Origin: Arachis hypogaea
Taxonomy: Eukaryota > Streptophyta > Magnoliopsida > Fabales > Fabaceae
Length of the DNA stretch: 64,000 nt
Assembly (NCBI RefSeq): GCF_003086295.3
Contig: NC_092050.1
Coordinates: 145,607,699-145,671,698 of the forward strand
Direction: 5' to 3'
Shown: piece by piece, positions 36,120 to 46,950 of the stretch
How the letters are laid out: each line of letters opens with the position of its first letter
How positions within the stretch are numbered: the stretch's first letter is position 1
Made by a program: the position numbers and the translations under genes
Notes under the pieces: generated by a model
Database searches by the model: none
Told to the model about the DNA's origin: nothing
What the model saw: the letters and a program-made list of their open reading frames with translations, nothing else

Positions 36120-36300
36120 GAAATGGTTATCTCCCACTTCCTCTGTTTTATTTATTTCCATCAACCTCTCTTAACAATTGGCAAACCTCTTCTAACAATT
36201 GGCAAACGATTATTTCCTACTCTTCATTTATTTTATTTATCTCCATCAATCTCTCTTAACAATTGGCAAAGAGTTATCTCCCACTTCCTCTGTTCACTAT
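36120..36300 (+). repeat. Tandem repeat, about 2.3 copies of an 80-120 bp unit
   Basis: GTTATCTCCCACTTCCTCTG occurs at 36125 and 36269. CATCAA-CTCTCTTAACAATTGGCAAA occurs twice, with an extra CTAACAATTGGCAAAC unit between, indicating an imperfect tandem duplication. The open frame across it has no domain. Confidence 0.6.
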
Positions 36301-38050
36301 TTTAATATTTTTACTTCCATAACAAAAAAATTAGCCACATATAAATGTTAAAAAAAAAAGAAAATAAAGTGGTAACAAAAAAAAAAGAATAAAATAGACA
36401 TTTTTAAATAATTTTTTTTAAATATTTTAATATAAATATGTTTTATAGAATTATCTTTTATATAATAAAAATATTTTAATCTCATCCGTTGATTTAAATT
36501 TTTAATGGATAAAATTTATAAAGAATCTTAAACCACTAAAAACCCAAATATTCTTTTCTCACCTAAAAAGCCACCATGTTTCAAATCAAGAAAAACATCG
36601 TCTATTATGCACTAGATAGTATGATAAGATGCGAATTCAATTTATCTTGTTGATGTATTCTGGGACGGTGGTGCATGGATGGCGTAGGTTTCGAAGATAA
36701 GAGGTTCTGATGCTTTTTGTCTCGATGCATACTAAATGTTAATGCACTACATTGTTACTCCACATACACAAGGTTCCGTTACGTCTTACACTTGTTCATC
36801 AATAAATATTCATCATCATATGATACATATTCTACTTAGTAGTTAGAATAAGTGTCGTGGTAATAGTAGGGCATATACATAATTTTCTATGTGACAATTT
36901 TTTATTTTTGATATTAAGTTAACAATGATAATTTTCTATGTGATAGAATAATGTTCACCAATTTTTTTAGGAATATTCGATTCAGTAGGATATCAGATGT
37001 TTATTATTTCTGGTATTGAAATAATTATTTTGGATAGTATAAGTATATTATGTCTAAGAAATTAGTAGTATTTTATTTTAGATGTTTATTTTTTAATTTA
37101 TATTGGACCAAATAAACAGCCCATTGTACATGTTGTACAGATACTTTATTGACACTTTAGATTTTTATACTTTTTATAATTTTTAAAAATATCAAAATTA
37201 TAATATTGAGATATATTATTCACCTATCATAGATGAAGAAAAAAAATTAGTCTTTGAGTGTGTATAATTAGAAAAATTATAAATAATTTTTAAAAATTTT
37301 AAGATAAAAATATCATAATTTTATATTTGATTTAAAATTTAAAAATTTATTTTCAAACAAATTTAATTTCAAAAAATTAAAATATTATCATTTTAATTTT
37401 TTGTTTTTTTAAATATATTTAATTCCTATAAAAATAAAATTTTAATAACAAACTAATACTTAAACCTCACACTTTTTTTTATATAATGCGTGTTTATATG
37501 ATACTTTTATTCCCTGATATGATTTATGTTTCGGCACTTGTCTGATTCTTTTATGTTTTGGTATGTCATCAGCATGCATCATGTATGTATGCACGCTCTC
37601 TTTAGCTATATAAGTGGAGAATATCCAAAAACAAAAATTTCTCTAACATTTTATTTTGATTTTGACTATCTACTTTATTCAAAGTTCTCTGGTTGGAAGA
37701 TTTTCTAATATTACTTACTGCTATGGTGGAAATAGGTTAGAGGAGCTTACAAATTTTTTTTTGTTAAATCAGTCTAATTTAAATCTATGATTATGTGTAA
37801 AAAGGAAAAAAAAATTATAACCTGGATTTAAATTGTATGAAACAGGCCAGGAAAATTGAGACCGTTTGATTTGGCTTTATTTGGTTTGATATAATATAAA
37901 ATTTGACTTAGAATTTTTTATAAAAGAAAAAATCTATTATTTTTATAAAAAATCAAAATCCTAATAAAATTACTAAAAGAAAGTTAAAGTCATCTTGTTC
38001 CAATAAAGATGAACACTGATTGATAAAAATAATCAAAATTATTTTGGGGT
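36301..38050. other. AT-rich intergenic DNA, nothing recognised
   Basis: No coding frame longer than about 60 codons with protein character and no terminal repeats recognised. The left limit of the viral insertion that follows is not sharply defined and could lie within the last 150 bp. Confidence 0.5.
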
Positions 38051-38056
38051 CATCTA

Positions 38057-38078
38057 CTGTAAAGATGCATCTTTACAG
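38057..38078. other. Perfect 22-bp palindrome near the viral left edge
   Basis: Eleven bases (CTGTAAAGATG) followed at once by their exact reverse complement, about 80 bp beyond the viral primer-binding site. Whether it is viral or host DNA is unclear. Confidence 0.7.
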
Positions 38079-38156
38079 ATTTTTGTCTTTATTGATTCAA
38101 AAGCGTGTTATTTAAAAATATTGCTTAAAGAAAAAGTGTTACCTTTAATCGTTAAC

Positions 38157-38172
38157 TTGGCTCTGATACCAA
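38157..38172 (-). promoter_or_regulatory. tRNA-Met primer-binding site of the pararetrovirus
   Basis: The minus strand reads TTGGTATCAGAGCCAA, containing TGGTATCAGAGCC. This is complementary to the 3' end of initiator tRNA-Met, the primer for minus-strand synthesis in caulimovirids. It lies about 750 bp downstream of the movement-protein stop, inside the region of small degenerate ORFs. Confidence 0.9.
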
Positions 38173-38301
38173 TTTTTAAAAGCCATTTTTCGAAATTTCT
38201 ATTAACTCTTTCATATAAATTTATAAAAGTATTGACTATTTCTACTATTACTAGTTTTTATAATTCTGATTTCATTTATAATTTTTCAATCTTGTTTTAG
38301 T

Positions 38302-38457
38302 TTATAATTCTTTTTTGCATGGATTATTGTATATAAAGTCTTTTATCTGTTTGTCTTTTTCTTTAATATAATTTCTCAAATCCTCAAAAACTTCTTTTAT
38401 TTCTACACTTTCTGTTGTTTCTAGATATCTTTTTAATTTTTCGACTTCGTTCTCCAT
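38302..38457 (-). CDS. Small viral ORF, 51 codons, coiled-coil-like
   Basis: An ATG at 38457 opens 51 codons ending at TAA 38304-38302, rich in Glu and Lys with a heptad-like pattern. It lies between the 78-codon ORF and the primer-binding site, the place of the small ORF Ib region in soymoviruses. Neighbouring frames between 38690 and 38460 also encode Lys/Glu-rich pieces broken by stops, so the whole stretch could be remains of one longer coiled-coil protein. Function unknown. Confidence 0.4.
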   Translation of the reverse strand: MENEVEKLKRYLETTESVEIKEVFEDLRNYIKEKDKQIKDFIYNNPCKKEL

Positions 38458-38691
38458 TTTTTCTTTTAACAATTTTAATAATATGTTTTTCAGGCATTTA
38501 TAAATTTTTTAAGTTTAATTCCAACTTGTTTATATTTATTCTTATTTCTATCCTTTTTATTATAAGGTCATTAATTTCGAACTGAAGATTATTTAATTCC
38601 CTTTTATACTCTTTTATTTTACTTTTTAATTTTTCGCCCTTTTTCTTTTTATTTTGTTTTCTGGTCTTTCAATCTTTGTATGCTTCATTAT

Positions 38692-38928
38692 TTATCTTAA
38701 AATTTCTGCAAATTCTATCATCGATTCATTACTATTTTCTAGAGACTCTATTAATTTTTCTAGCTCTTCAACTTCTCTTTTCAACTTGTCATAGATTATT
38801 TTTAGAGCTTTAAATGCTCTTTGATTTATTTCAGAAAACTGTAAATAATTTAAACGATTTTCTCTTTCAAAGAGCTCTTGTTTCTTGTCTTGATAAGTTA
38901 CATATATTTCTTCTTTATTTATTGTCAT
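38692..38928 (-). CDS. Small viral ORF, 78 aa, coiled coil
   Basis: Starts at an ATG (38928) that overlaps the movement-protein stop as ATGA, the coupling typical of caulimovirid polycistronic RNA. The product is charged (Glu/Lys) and predicted by eye to be helical, with leucines at heptad-like spacing in its second half. No conserved domain is recognised. By position it corresponds to the small ORF following the movement gene in soymoviruses. It may originally have continued beyond the TAA at 38694-38692. Confidence 0.55.
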   Translation of the reverse strand: MTINKEEIYVTYQDKKQELFERENRLNYLQFSEINQRAFKALKIIYDKLKREVEELEKLIESLENSNESMIEFAEILR

Positions 38929-39842
38929 AATTTAGTGTTTAGAGTTTCATTTAACTTTTCGACCTTTTTTGTTAATTCTTTTATTTCAGAATTTTCTTCT
39001 TTAATTTTTAACTTAGATAAACTTAAAGGGCTATTAATTTTGGATTCTCTTATTTGAAAATTCGATGAAACTAATTTTCCTGATGGTTCTTTTAATAATA
39101 GAACTGGGTTTTCAATAGCTTTATATTTTAGTATTTCTGTTTTTACAATTTTCTGAAATAATTCATCGACATAAATTCTTTCTCTGTTTTTAAATATTAT
39201 ACTATGATGGCTATTTGTTAAAGCATAATTTATAGCATATGTAATCGAAAATGGTTCATCATCTTGTTCCATTAGATTCTTTCTGTGAAATTTATAAGCC
39301 AAACTTATAGATCTACCAAGGTTTTCAGTTGATAAAGGTATAGCATATCCAAGATGGGCGTTGAATTTAACATTTACATTTGCCAGGTTTCCATGAACAA
39401 TTCCGATTATTTGATCTATTGGGTCATCAGTAATTCTTTTGTCACAGATTGCTAAGCTTATTGGTGAATTAATTCCTTTTATATATGTAGATTTGATTAA
39501 GACTTGTATAGTACTAATATGAATCCATCCAATTTTAGATCTTTTTTGTTGATCCTTAATTTTCTCAATCTGTTTACTCAATTCTTCATCATTTATCAAA
39601 GTTATCTCAAGTTTTTCATTGGCGGATTTTATCTTTATAGGGGCTTCAAGTTGAATTTTTCCATAGTATATTATATTTTTTCTATTAAAAACTTCTTTTA
39701 AGAGATTTTCTTTATTAAAATTTTCATTTGATTTGAGATTTAATTCTGTTTTTAGAACAGCCTGTTTTTCATTATCTAATAAAGCAGTTAATCTATAATA
39801 ATCAGATTCTTCTGTTAATTATAAACTTTCTAAATAATTCAT
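38925..39842 (-). pseudogene. Viral movement protein (30K superfamily), one early stop
   Basis: An ATG at 39842 opens a frame of 306 codons to TGA 38927-38925, interrupted only by TAA at codon 8 (39821-39819). Downstream 224 codons (39599-38925) are continuous. The region with GWIHISTIQVLIKS and PISLAICDKRI resembles the core of 30K-type movement proteins, which form tubules through plasmodesmata. The C-terminal part is helical and charged, as in caulimovirids. The gene follows the promoter/leader region and overlaps the next ORF by 4 nt. The length (about 305 residues) is normal for the family. I infer it is inactive because of the stop. Confidence 0.78.
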
Positions 39843-40105
39843 AAATGAAAGACTAGGATGAAGATGTACCTTTCTGGAGAAAAACTTCCTTTATTTTGTA
39901 TATTTTACATAAGGTGTTTTTATCTCCAGAGGGGAGATTGTAGATGCTAACTCCAGAGGGGAGTTTAGAATTATTTTTCCCTAAGGGAATTCTTCTTCAG
40001 ACTATAGAATCGCCTTGGCAGCTTCCTCCTTGCTCTCCTAGCATATGAGTACTCTTAGCCTCCTGCTTTCTATTGTCTGATGCTTTTACAATTGCCTAAG
40101 CAACC

Positions 40106-40113
40106 TATTTATA
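40106..40113 (-). promoter_or_regulatory. TATA box of the viral promoter
   Basis: TATAAATA on the minus strand, downstream of the as-1-like element and about 210 bp upstream of the AATAAA signal. Confidence 0.7.
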
Positions 40114-40155
40114 ATAGTTGGGTTTGATGGACAATTCCCATCCTTACCCTTCTTA

Positions 40156-40175
40156 TGACGTCATTGCTTACGTCA
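40156..40175 (-). promoter_or_regulatory. as-1-like element of the viral promoter
   Basis: On the minus strand two TGACG motifs lie 12 bp apart start to start (TGACGTAAGCAATGACGTCA), the same arrangement as the as-1 element of the CaMV 35S promoter, which binds TGA-type bZIP factors. It lies about 43 bp upstream of the TATA box, the position expected for as-1. Confidence 0.82.
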
Positions 40176-40236
40176 TTGTTTTGTTCTCTTGCACCAGCTA
40201 CATTGTTGGTGCTCTATGACCTAAGTGCTTACGTCA

Positions 40237-41466
40237 CTATGCAATAATGTTAAGAGATGCTTCAGATGCACTGTCCTCCTCTTTTATCATGTGACCCTCA
40301 GATGCATTGTCTTCTTCCTTCATCATGTGAGTTGATTCCGTTTCATTATTGCTTTCTTCAGATATCTCTGAGGCACATAGCTGGCACTTGTGGTCTTCTC
40401 TGTCTTTTATCAAATAGCAGAGATTCCTCTTTATCCCTTCAGGGAGCTTTTCTAAGAGTCCAGATAAGTTATAAAATGCTGATTCAAATTCCACCAAGAG
40501 TCTCATCTCTCTTTCTTCGATTTCATTTCTTTTACTGGACACAAGCAGAGTATTTCTACTTTTATAATTAATCCTTGTGTGAGATTCCTTCGTTATTTTT
40601 TGAGTTCTTTCAAAGACCCTTTCTAATGTGCTGGCTAGCCTTCCTTCATGACTGTAAATTGTTAAGTCTTGAATCTGATCAATTGGTTGAAAATTTTATG
40701 GGAAGACGGACATGAATATTACTTGGTGTGCTGGAACCAAGCATTCTTCTTCTTCATTAAAAATAGGTTGACTGTTTGTAAATTTTAGGGATATATCCCT
40801 TGGATTTACATTGTCAATCATATTTTTAAATCTCTTTACTGCATCAACGAATCCTGCAGGAAACTCACTAATAATTTTTAGATCATTAAAAATTAAAATT
40901 GTATCAATTAATCCATATTGAAAAAATTGATAGGTGTCAGATGGGGAAGCATCTAGAAATATAACCAGCTTTGTTAGCTGTTCTTTGGCAATAGGATAAT
41001 ATACCAAAATTGCCCTTTTTTCTTCAGTCCAATTCAGGACTATGTTAAGGGTTTCTCTGAGATTTGATCTACAGACCCTTTTCTTTTCCTTGATTTCAGC
41101 CCTTGTAGGAATGTCTCTTATTATCCCTGTTCTCTGGGTTTGAATTGGAGTTTTATCTGCTCTTTTTAGAGTTTGCTCTAGATGGAGAGCTTCATATTCC
41201 CTAAAGGATTTCTTTGTCTCTTCCAGTGTTAGAAACCCTCCTTTATGAATTATCCTTGACTGGTGTGTGAATGGTGCTGCTTTTTCCCAGGCATCATATA
41301 CTCCTTTCATGGGGCCATTATAAATTACATAATATTTTTTATCTTGGGTGGATTTTTTAATGATTTCAGCAATTGTTTTATTTTCTGAAATTTTTTCTTC
41401 ACCTGATTTGTCCACCATGCTTAGCTGGCTGAACTCTGATGGTTTTGCTTGTTGTGTTGATTTCAT
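40237..41466 (-). pseudogene. Viral transactivator/viroplasmin (ORF VI), one in-frame stop
   Basis: An ATG at 41466 opens 256 continuous codons to TAA at 40698-40696. The same frame then stays open to TAG at 40239-40237, so the gene had about 409 codons with a single stop. Residues 43-92 hold the viroplasmin/RNase H1 N-terminal-like fold (YYVIYNGPMKGVYDAW), diagnostic of caulimovirid inclusion-body proteins. These proteins form viral factories and reactivate translation of downstream ORFs. The C-terminal part after the stop has a CQLC motif and an acidic repeat (MMKEEDNASEG/MIKEEDSASEA). It lies 98 nt after the polymerase stop. Confidence 0.85.
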
Positions 41467-41564
41467 TGCTTCAATGGCCTTCTTGAGAGATTGGATCTGT
41501 GTCCTTATTTGCTGACAATGCTTGCATTTTTCGAGTTCTTGCTCGTATTTTTGAATTTCTTAAT

Positions 41565-43556
41565 CTAATGCGTTGTAGACGAACTCCATTCTCTTGTTAA
41601 TGTATCTGCAATAACATTTTTGTCACCCTTAATATATTCAATTTTTATTGGATATTGTAACAAAAATAATTGCCATCTTACCAATCGTCCATGATTATAA
41701 TCAACTTTTAAATTATATCGTACGAAACCTGTTAGGTAACTTGAATCTGTCCTTAATGTAAATTCTCTGGGTAGTAAATCAATTTTCCATTTCTTAAGAG
41801 ATTTAATTGCTGCTAGAGTTTCCTTTTCATGAGTGGTATATCTCTGTTCTGTTGGAGTAAAAGTTCCTGAAATATACCTGCAAAGTAATTTCTTTGGGGA
41901 ATCTTTAGAATCTAGTGATTCTTTTTCTTGTTCCAAACTTTTTATAGCTTTCTTAACTTTTAGACATCCTGACCAGGTTATGTCTAAAGCATCTGTTTCT
42001 ACTATTAAGTAGTCATTTTCTTCTGGAATATAAAGTTCTGAAAGTTTTTCACATAATTCTTTAATCCTTTGAATTTGCATACTATCTTTTTCATCCCATT
42101 TCCATTCTTTTTTAGTACTTATTTTTGGAAATAGGCTTTTAGTGTATTCTGTTATATTCTTTAAAAATCCTTGATCAGAAATATAATTTATACACCCTAA
42201 AAATCTTTGTAATTGTTTTCTATCTTCTATTTTATTAGGAAATAAATTTACCTTTTCTAGGACATTTGGCTGAAGTTTTAGCTTTCCTTGAGTGGATAGA
42301 ATTAATCCAAGAAACTCTATTTCTTGTTTTGCTATTCTTGCTTTCTTTTTGCTAAGAACTAATCCTTTTTCTTTACATCTTTCTAAAACTATTAATAATT
42401 TTTGAAGATGATCTTATCTATCCTGTTTTGTAAAAATTAGTATATCATCAATGTACACTAAAACAAATTCATTTAACTCTTTTAAATTTTCTTCCATAAA
42501 TCTTTGATAAATACCTGGGGCTTGTTTTAATCCGAATGGTAATACATTCAATTCATAGAGCAACACACTTGTTGATTCTTTTGTTGGGCAAGTAAAAGCA
42601 GTTAATTTCTTTGTTTCTTCGTCTAAACGAAGTTGCCAATATCCTGATTTTGCATCAAGAGATGAAAACCAAGTTGCTCCTTTGATTTTTTCTAAAATAG
42701 AATCTTTTCTTGGAAGTTTATGAGCATCACCAATAGTTGCTTCATTCATCTTCTTATAGTTAATAACCATTCTTCGTTTTCCCCTTTTAATTTCATTATT
42801 GTTTTCGACATAAAAGGCTGGAGCCGCATGAGAACTTTTACTTAATCTTATAATTCCTTTTTCCAAAAGATCTCTACATTCTAATGAGAACTCTTCTCTA
42901 TCTCTTGCGGAATAAGGAATTTTATTTGGAACATTTATCTCTTTTGTAGGATCTTTTAATTTAATACTTACTAATTCGTTATTTGTATTTTTAATATCTA
43001 AAGGATTTTCAGCACAAATTTCATCCAAAAGTTCTTCTATCTTTATTTCAAGATTATTTTTTGGGATATTTATTTGAAAGTATAAATTTAAATAACATGT
43101 CTCTAATATAGAAAATATTTTAAATTTTAAGATCTTATCTATAGTAGTAGTTGGTATTTTTATACGTTTTGATTTTTGATTTATTGACGAATCGTGTGGA
43201 GCTTTTAAAACTATATATGTTAATTCTTGAATGAATGGATGATATAGCTTTAAAAAGTTATTTCCTATGATAAAATTCATTCCAGAATCTAACATATATA
43301 TAGATGGAACAATGAACCTATAATTTTGAATAAAAATTTCAACCATCTCTGCTTTTTGGTCAATTTTATGTATTGATTTGTCAGCTATTCTAACTCTTAA
43401 TGGTTTCTTTAATTTTTTCCAATCAAGTTTTATATTTGAACTAGCAAAACATTGTGTTGCTCCAGAATCTATGAAAGCATTTATAAACTTTTTTGTTATT
43501 TTTATAGTAATAAATGTGGCATTATTATTCAGTCTCTGAGTCTGTTTCCGAGACAT
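41565..43556 (-). pseudogene. Viral polymerase (protease-RT-RNase H, ORF V), one in-frame stop
   Basis: The frame of 664 codons from ATG 43556 to TAG 41567-41565 is interrupted once, by TAA at 42416-42414 just after the RT active site. Residues 30-32 (DSG in FIDSGATQ) are the aspartic protease site. RT blocks follow, with YIDDIL at 368-373. After the stop come the RT thumb, then RNase H with ETDAL, a conserved HEKE-type Glu region, and TDSSYL. There is no integrase, as expected for caulimovirids and unlike Ty3/gypsy. The gene starts 1 nt after the coat-protein stop. The length is typical of the genus. Confidence 0.88.
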
Positions 43557-43557
43557 A

Positions 43558-44874
43558 TTAAAAAATATAGTCTAAGTTATCATCAGATTCCTCTAATGGT
43601 TCCATGAAACAAGACTTAGCAATTTCTATTTGTTTGGTAAGATCCTTTTTATCCTTCTTTTTTGGACATTCATTTGCATAGTGTCCTTCTTCTTGGCAAT
43701 ACCAACACTTACAATTTTATTTTTTATTTGGGCAATAGTTATTTTTTTGTCTTTTATTTTTATTGTTATTTTCCTTTCTAAAATACCTCTTTTTTCTCCA
43801 GTTTGGATAATATTTTCTTTTTCTAAATTGATATTTTCTTTTTCTTTGAAAATTTTTATTAAGACCATATTTTTGGGGTATCTCTTCATTATCCTGACAA
43901 CAAATTCTAATTATATTCGCAAATCTTTTTTGAGTTGCTTCTTGCATACAACGTTCTTTTATTTCCTCTCTTATTGCAGAGGTTGCTCCACCAAAATTAT
44001 TTTCAATTGTCCCTCTGTTTATTTCTCTTATAAATCTTCCCATTATAAATTCATTAGCAGGATATGGAAGTTTTGTTATATACATACTAAGATAATGATT
44101 TTTATCTTCTTCTTTTAATTTGTAATAATGTATTCTATATTCACATATATAAGATTCCACATTACATAGATCATATATCTGAATATTAGCTAAATGGTTT
44201 TTTGCTTCTTGATATTCTTTATTATAGACTTCTTGTCTATGATCTATAATATTTTTTCCAAAAAATTCTTTATATAGAATCATCATTATATATAATATCT
44301 TATCATAAGCTGTTGTTTTTGTTGCTAAATCTTCTATTATTTAGTTTTCTATTGATGTCATATAATCTCTTATAATTCTTTTAGTATGAAACCCTATGTA
44401 ATTCCAAATATCTCTTCCAGACAATTCACTAAGCTTTGGATTAGTAAAAGCTTCTAATAAAAAAGAATTCAACCAATTTTCGAAAAAAAAATTTTCATTC
44501 TTTTTACAGTCTAAATCGAGCATTCTATCTCCTTCCATTTCCTGGATTTTAGGAACGTATTTTGATGATATTTTTGTATATTTTGAATCTTTATTTATAA
44601 ACCCTTTTTTAAAAGCATAATTATCAAAACATGTTTCCCATTTAAATTGAGATTGATTATCCTTAGATGTTCCAGCTTCATTTTTTACTTGTATTGGAAT
44701 TGCTGGTTTTTCGTCACTTGAATAATCTAGGATGTGTTCTTCATTTTCTATATTTTCAGGGTTTACTAATTCTTCTTCTATTTGAAATCCTTGTTCCATA
44801 ATATTATTTTCTTGAGCCATCTTTAATTGTTTAAAAAGCATTGTAACTTCTTCTAATTTTTCTTCAATATTCAT
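43558..44874 (-). pseudogene. Viral coat protein (ORF IV), one stop and one frameshift
   Basis: Starts at ATG 44874, overlapping the previous stop as ATGA. The acidic N-terminal region is followed by the capsid core. A TAA at 44343-44341 interrupts it, then the same frame continues to about 43717 through a very basic Arg/Lys-rich tract. A frameshift there puts the CCHC zinc knuckle (C-X2-C-X4-H-X4-C, 43707-43666) in another frame, which ends in an acidic tail and TAA at 43560-43558. The acidic-core-basic-CCHC-acidic layout is that of caulimovirid coat proteins, which package viral DNA. Confidence 0.82.
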
Positions 44875-45290
44875 AATTTTAGTGGTGGTTTTACTTTTAA
44901 ATCTGTTATGTTGATTATATTGTGAAATTTTTCTTCTTTGGGATTCTCTTTTTCCTTATTTCTTTGAAATTTTATAGATACTAATATTTCTTCAAGCATG
45001 TCTACTATAGAATTTAATTGTGGGTTAAAAGTATGATGAAGATGTGGTGAATCATTTCCATAGTAACATTTTTTAGAAATTCCATGTGAAAAATAAGTTT
45101 TTTCAGGTTTTTGAAGTCCTTCAATAAAACTTATAGTAAAATAAAGATTTTGAGAAAAATTATTTTGTATTGATTTTAAGAATTCGGTGTCATTACAGTT
45201 AACATTAGTTAAAATCATTAATTTTTTATCTATTAATTTTGATAACTTAATTATTTCTTCTCTTAAATCTTCTAATTTACTTTTTTCCAT
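44871..45290 (-). CDS. Viral ORF upstream of coat protein (139 aa), intact
   Basis: Intact frame of 139 codons from ATG 45290 to TAA 44873-44871. The N-terminal region (LEDLREEIIKLSKLIDKKL) is predicted helical; a basic, proline-containing C-terminus (KVKPPLKL) follows. Size, helical start, basic end and place immediately before the coat gene suggest the ORF III/virion-associated protein of caulimovirids, but no motif proves it. Sequence just upstream is not recognisably viral, so the insertion ends here. Confidence 0.55.
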   Translation of the reverse strand: MEKSKLEDLREEIIKLSKLIDKKLMILTNVNCNDTEFLKSIQNNFSQNLYFTISFIEGLQKPEKTYFSHGISKKCYYGNDSPHLHHTFNPQLNSIVDMLEEILVSIKFQRNKEKENPKEEKFHNIINITDLKVKPPLKL

Positions 45291-45439
45291 TAGGTGACGC
45301 TTTTATGAAGAGTTACGGTTTTAAGTGAAAAGTGTGGTTTTAGAATGTGTGATTTAGATTTTGCCACCTAAACACATCTTTAAATTTTGCTCTTTACCTT
45401 ATATTTTACCAATTATTTTCTGTTGATTTCATTAAAATT

Positions 45440-45870
45440 TAATATTAAATTAAAAAGTAAATTATTATTTTTATCTACAAAAAATCTAAATGCTAACAAA
45501 TTTATTCACAAAATAATAAAATTAAATTTATATCCCCAAAAAATCAGCTTGATACGATAAAATTATCGAAAAATTTTAAATTATCCTTCTTTCATCCATT
45601 ACCATCAACATCATCATCATCGCATATTTCTCTCTTTCTACAACAAACAACATTAAATTTCATGTGATTAGAACAAGTTTAATTTAGGATGATAATGAGA
45701 ATGATGATAGGTGAGGAAAGAGTAATTTAAAATTTTTGAAAAATTTTTTAGAATTTGAATAATTATTATATAAAATTAATTTTTTATAAATATAAATTTA
45801 ATTTTATTATTTCTTAAATAAATTTATCAGCATTTAAAATTTTTATGAATATAAAAAATAATTTACTCCA
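45440..45870. mobile_element. Hairpin MITE beside the viral insertion
   Basis: The left arm (about 45455-45560) and right arm (about 45765-45870) share GTAAATTATT, AAATGCT-A-AAATTTATT and AATAATAAAATTAAATTTATAT on opposite strands. The middle includes ATCATCATCATC-type simple sequence. It starts about 150 bp from the viral edge. Confidence 0.55.
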
Positions 45871-46950
45871 TTTCTAAAATACTTCTCCACCACATTCAAT
45901 TTATAAAAATTGTCAAGACTCGGAAACATAATGTAAAAACCCAACCAATTTTTTTTTTATCATGTTTAATATCTTTTCTCTTTATCGTCTTTTTCATTTA
46001 TAGTTTTATACTTTATTATTTGGAACACTAGTACCAACTCAAAACGTTGCCGTTTTAAAAGTTGTTCTTACATGAGAAAATTTCTATTTCTGATCACGAA
46101 AGGTTTCGACTTTCGATACTAATAATATTAGCCACGAAATTAGAAATATTTAAATGAATTTTTTATCTACCAAAATTTTGTCGTTTATTTTTTACAAATT
46201 AGTATAATTTTAGTGTAATACTTAATCATTAAATTTTATAATATTTTTTAAAATTATAAGAGCAAAATAATACACTTTCTTGTATTGATAATTTAAAAGG
46301 AATAAAATATACAATACAAAGAAGAATATTGTTAATACAAAAAAACGTTCTATTTTTATAATTTTAAAAATATTATAAAATTTAATGATTAATATTACAT
46401 CAAAAATTTTTAATATACAAAAAGAATTAGCCAAATTTTGCTCCATTTGACAATACTTCTAACGAATAATCAATTTTGAACGAGTCACGTCATTAGCTGT
46501 TGTTTCTACAAGACAAGTGTCCAAAAATACATATGGATGATAATTCAGATGACAAAAATACTTATAAAAAATTAAAATTAAAAGCTCTTCTACAACAATT
46601 AAAGATAAAGCTAAGTTTGTACGAAAAATTTAACCGACCCACTTCTTATTCTTTTTTCATGGGTTCTGCGAGCCTTCACTTGATCTGAACACCTTTTTTG
46701 CGGCTCATTTTTTTGATATGAGAAGCATGTGTATTGTGCATTGTTGTAAAGACTAGAGAGTATGAGTACTAAATATAGATGTGAGATAGTTTTTTTGAAA
46801 TAAAAAATAAAAAAATTAGATTATTCAATTTTTTTGTAAAAAAAAATTAAATTTACTAAATAGATAGTTTGATTATTATGGAAGAAAAATTTAAATTTTA
46901 ACAAAGGTAATTGAACCCTTTGATTTAGATTTAAAAACTTAAAAAAATTT
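45871..46950. other. AT-rich DNA with a small hairpin element at 46210-46402
   Basis: Inverted arms TAATCATTAAATTTTATAATAT and their complement at about 46222-46260 and 46356-46393 define a MITE-like hairpin of about 190 bp. The rest is AT-rich without recognised features. The frame at 46500-46688 has no domain. Confidence 0.5.

Larger units (their letters stand above)
39843..40236 (-). promoter_or_regulatory. Viral large intergenic region: promoter, leader, poly(A) signal
   Basis: In viral sense the region contains an as-1-like pair of TGACG motifs (40175-40156), a second half-degenerate pair (40236-40217), TATAAATA at 40113-40106 and AATAAA at 39895-39890. A transcription start about 30 bp after the TATA box (near 40078) and the AATAAA would give a terminal redundancy of roughly 185 nt, close to that known for the CaMV 35S RNA. 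The leader carries the direct repeat CTCCCCTCTGGAG at 39963-39951 and 39936-39924 and precedes the movement-protein ATG. Confidence 0.75.
38157..45290 (-). mobile_element. Endogenous caulimovirid (soymovirus-like pararetrovirus)
   Basis: About 7.1 kb on the minus strand carries, in viral sense: a small ORF, coat protein, protease-RT-RNase H polymerase, inclusion-body/transactivator protein, an intergenic promoter region, movement protein, small ORFs and a tRNA-Met primer-binding site. Short ATGA overlaps and 1-nt gaps join neighbouring ORFs, as in caulimovirids. A primer site lying downstream of the movement gene is a Soymovirus trait as I recall it. Soymovirus genomes are about 8 kb, so roughly 1 kb (region after the primer site, ORF II) seems absent. 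Each large ORF has only one or two inactivating changes. Confidence 0.88.

Noticed and set aside
38157..38172. TGGTATCAGAGCC as part of a tRNA gene
   Set aside because: Only the primer-complementary 3' segment is present; no cloverleaf. It is a primer-binding site, as is the one at 49010.
43630..44118. 162-codon plus-strand hydrophobic frame
   Set aside because: Reverse complement of the Lys/Arg-rich coat-protein tract, giving Phe/Ile by composition.
38157..45290. Reading this block as a Ty3/gypsy retrotransposon
   Set aside because: No LTRs or integrase; it has a viroplasmin-type transactivator, a movement protein and an as-1 type promoter instead.
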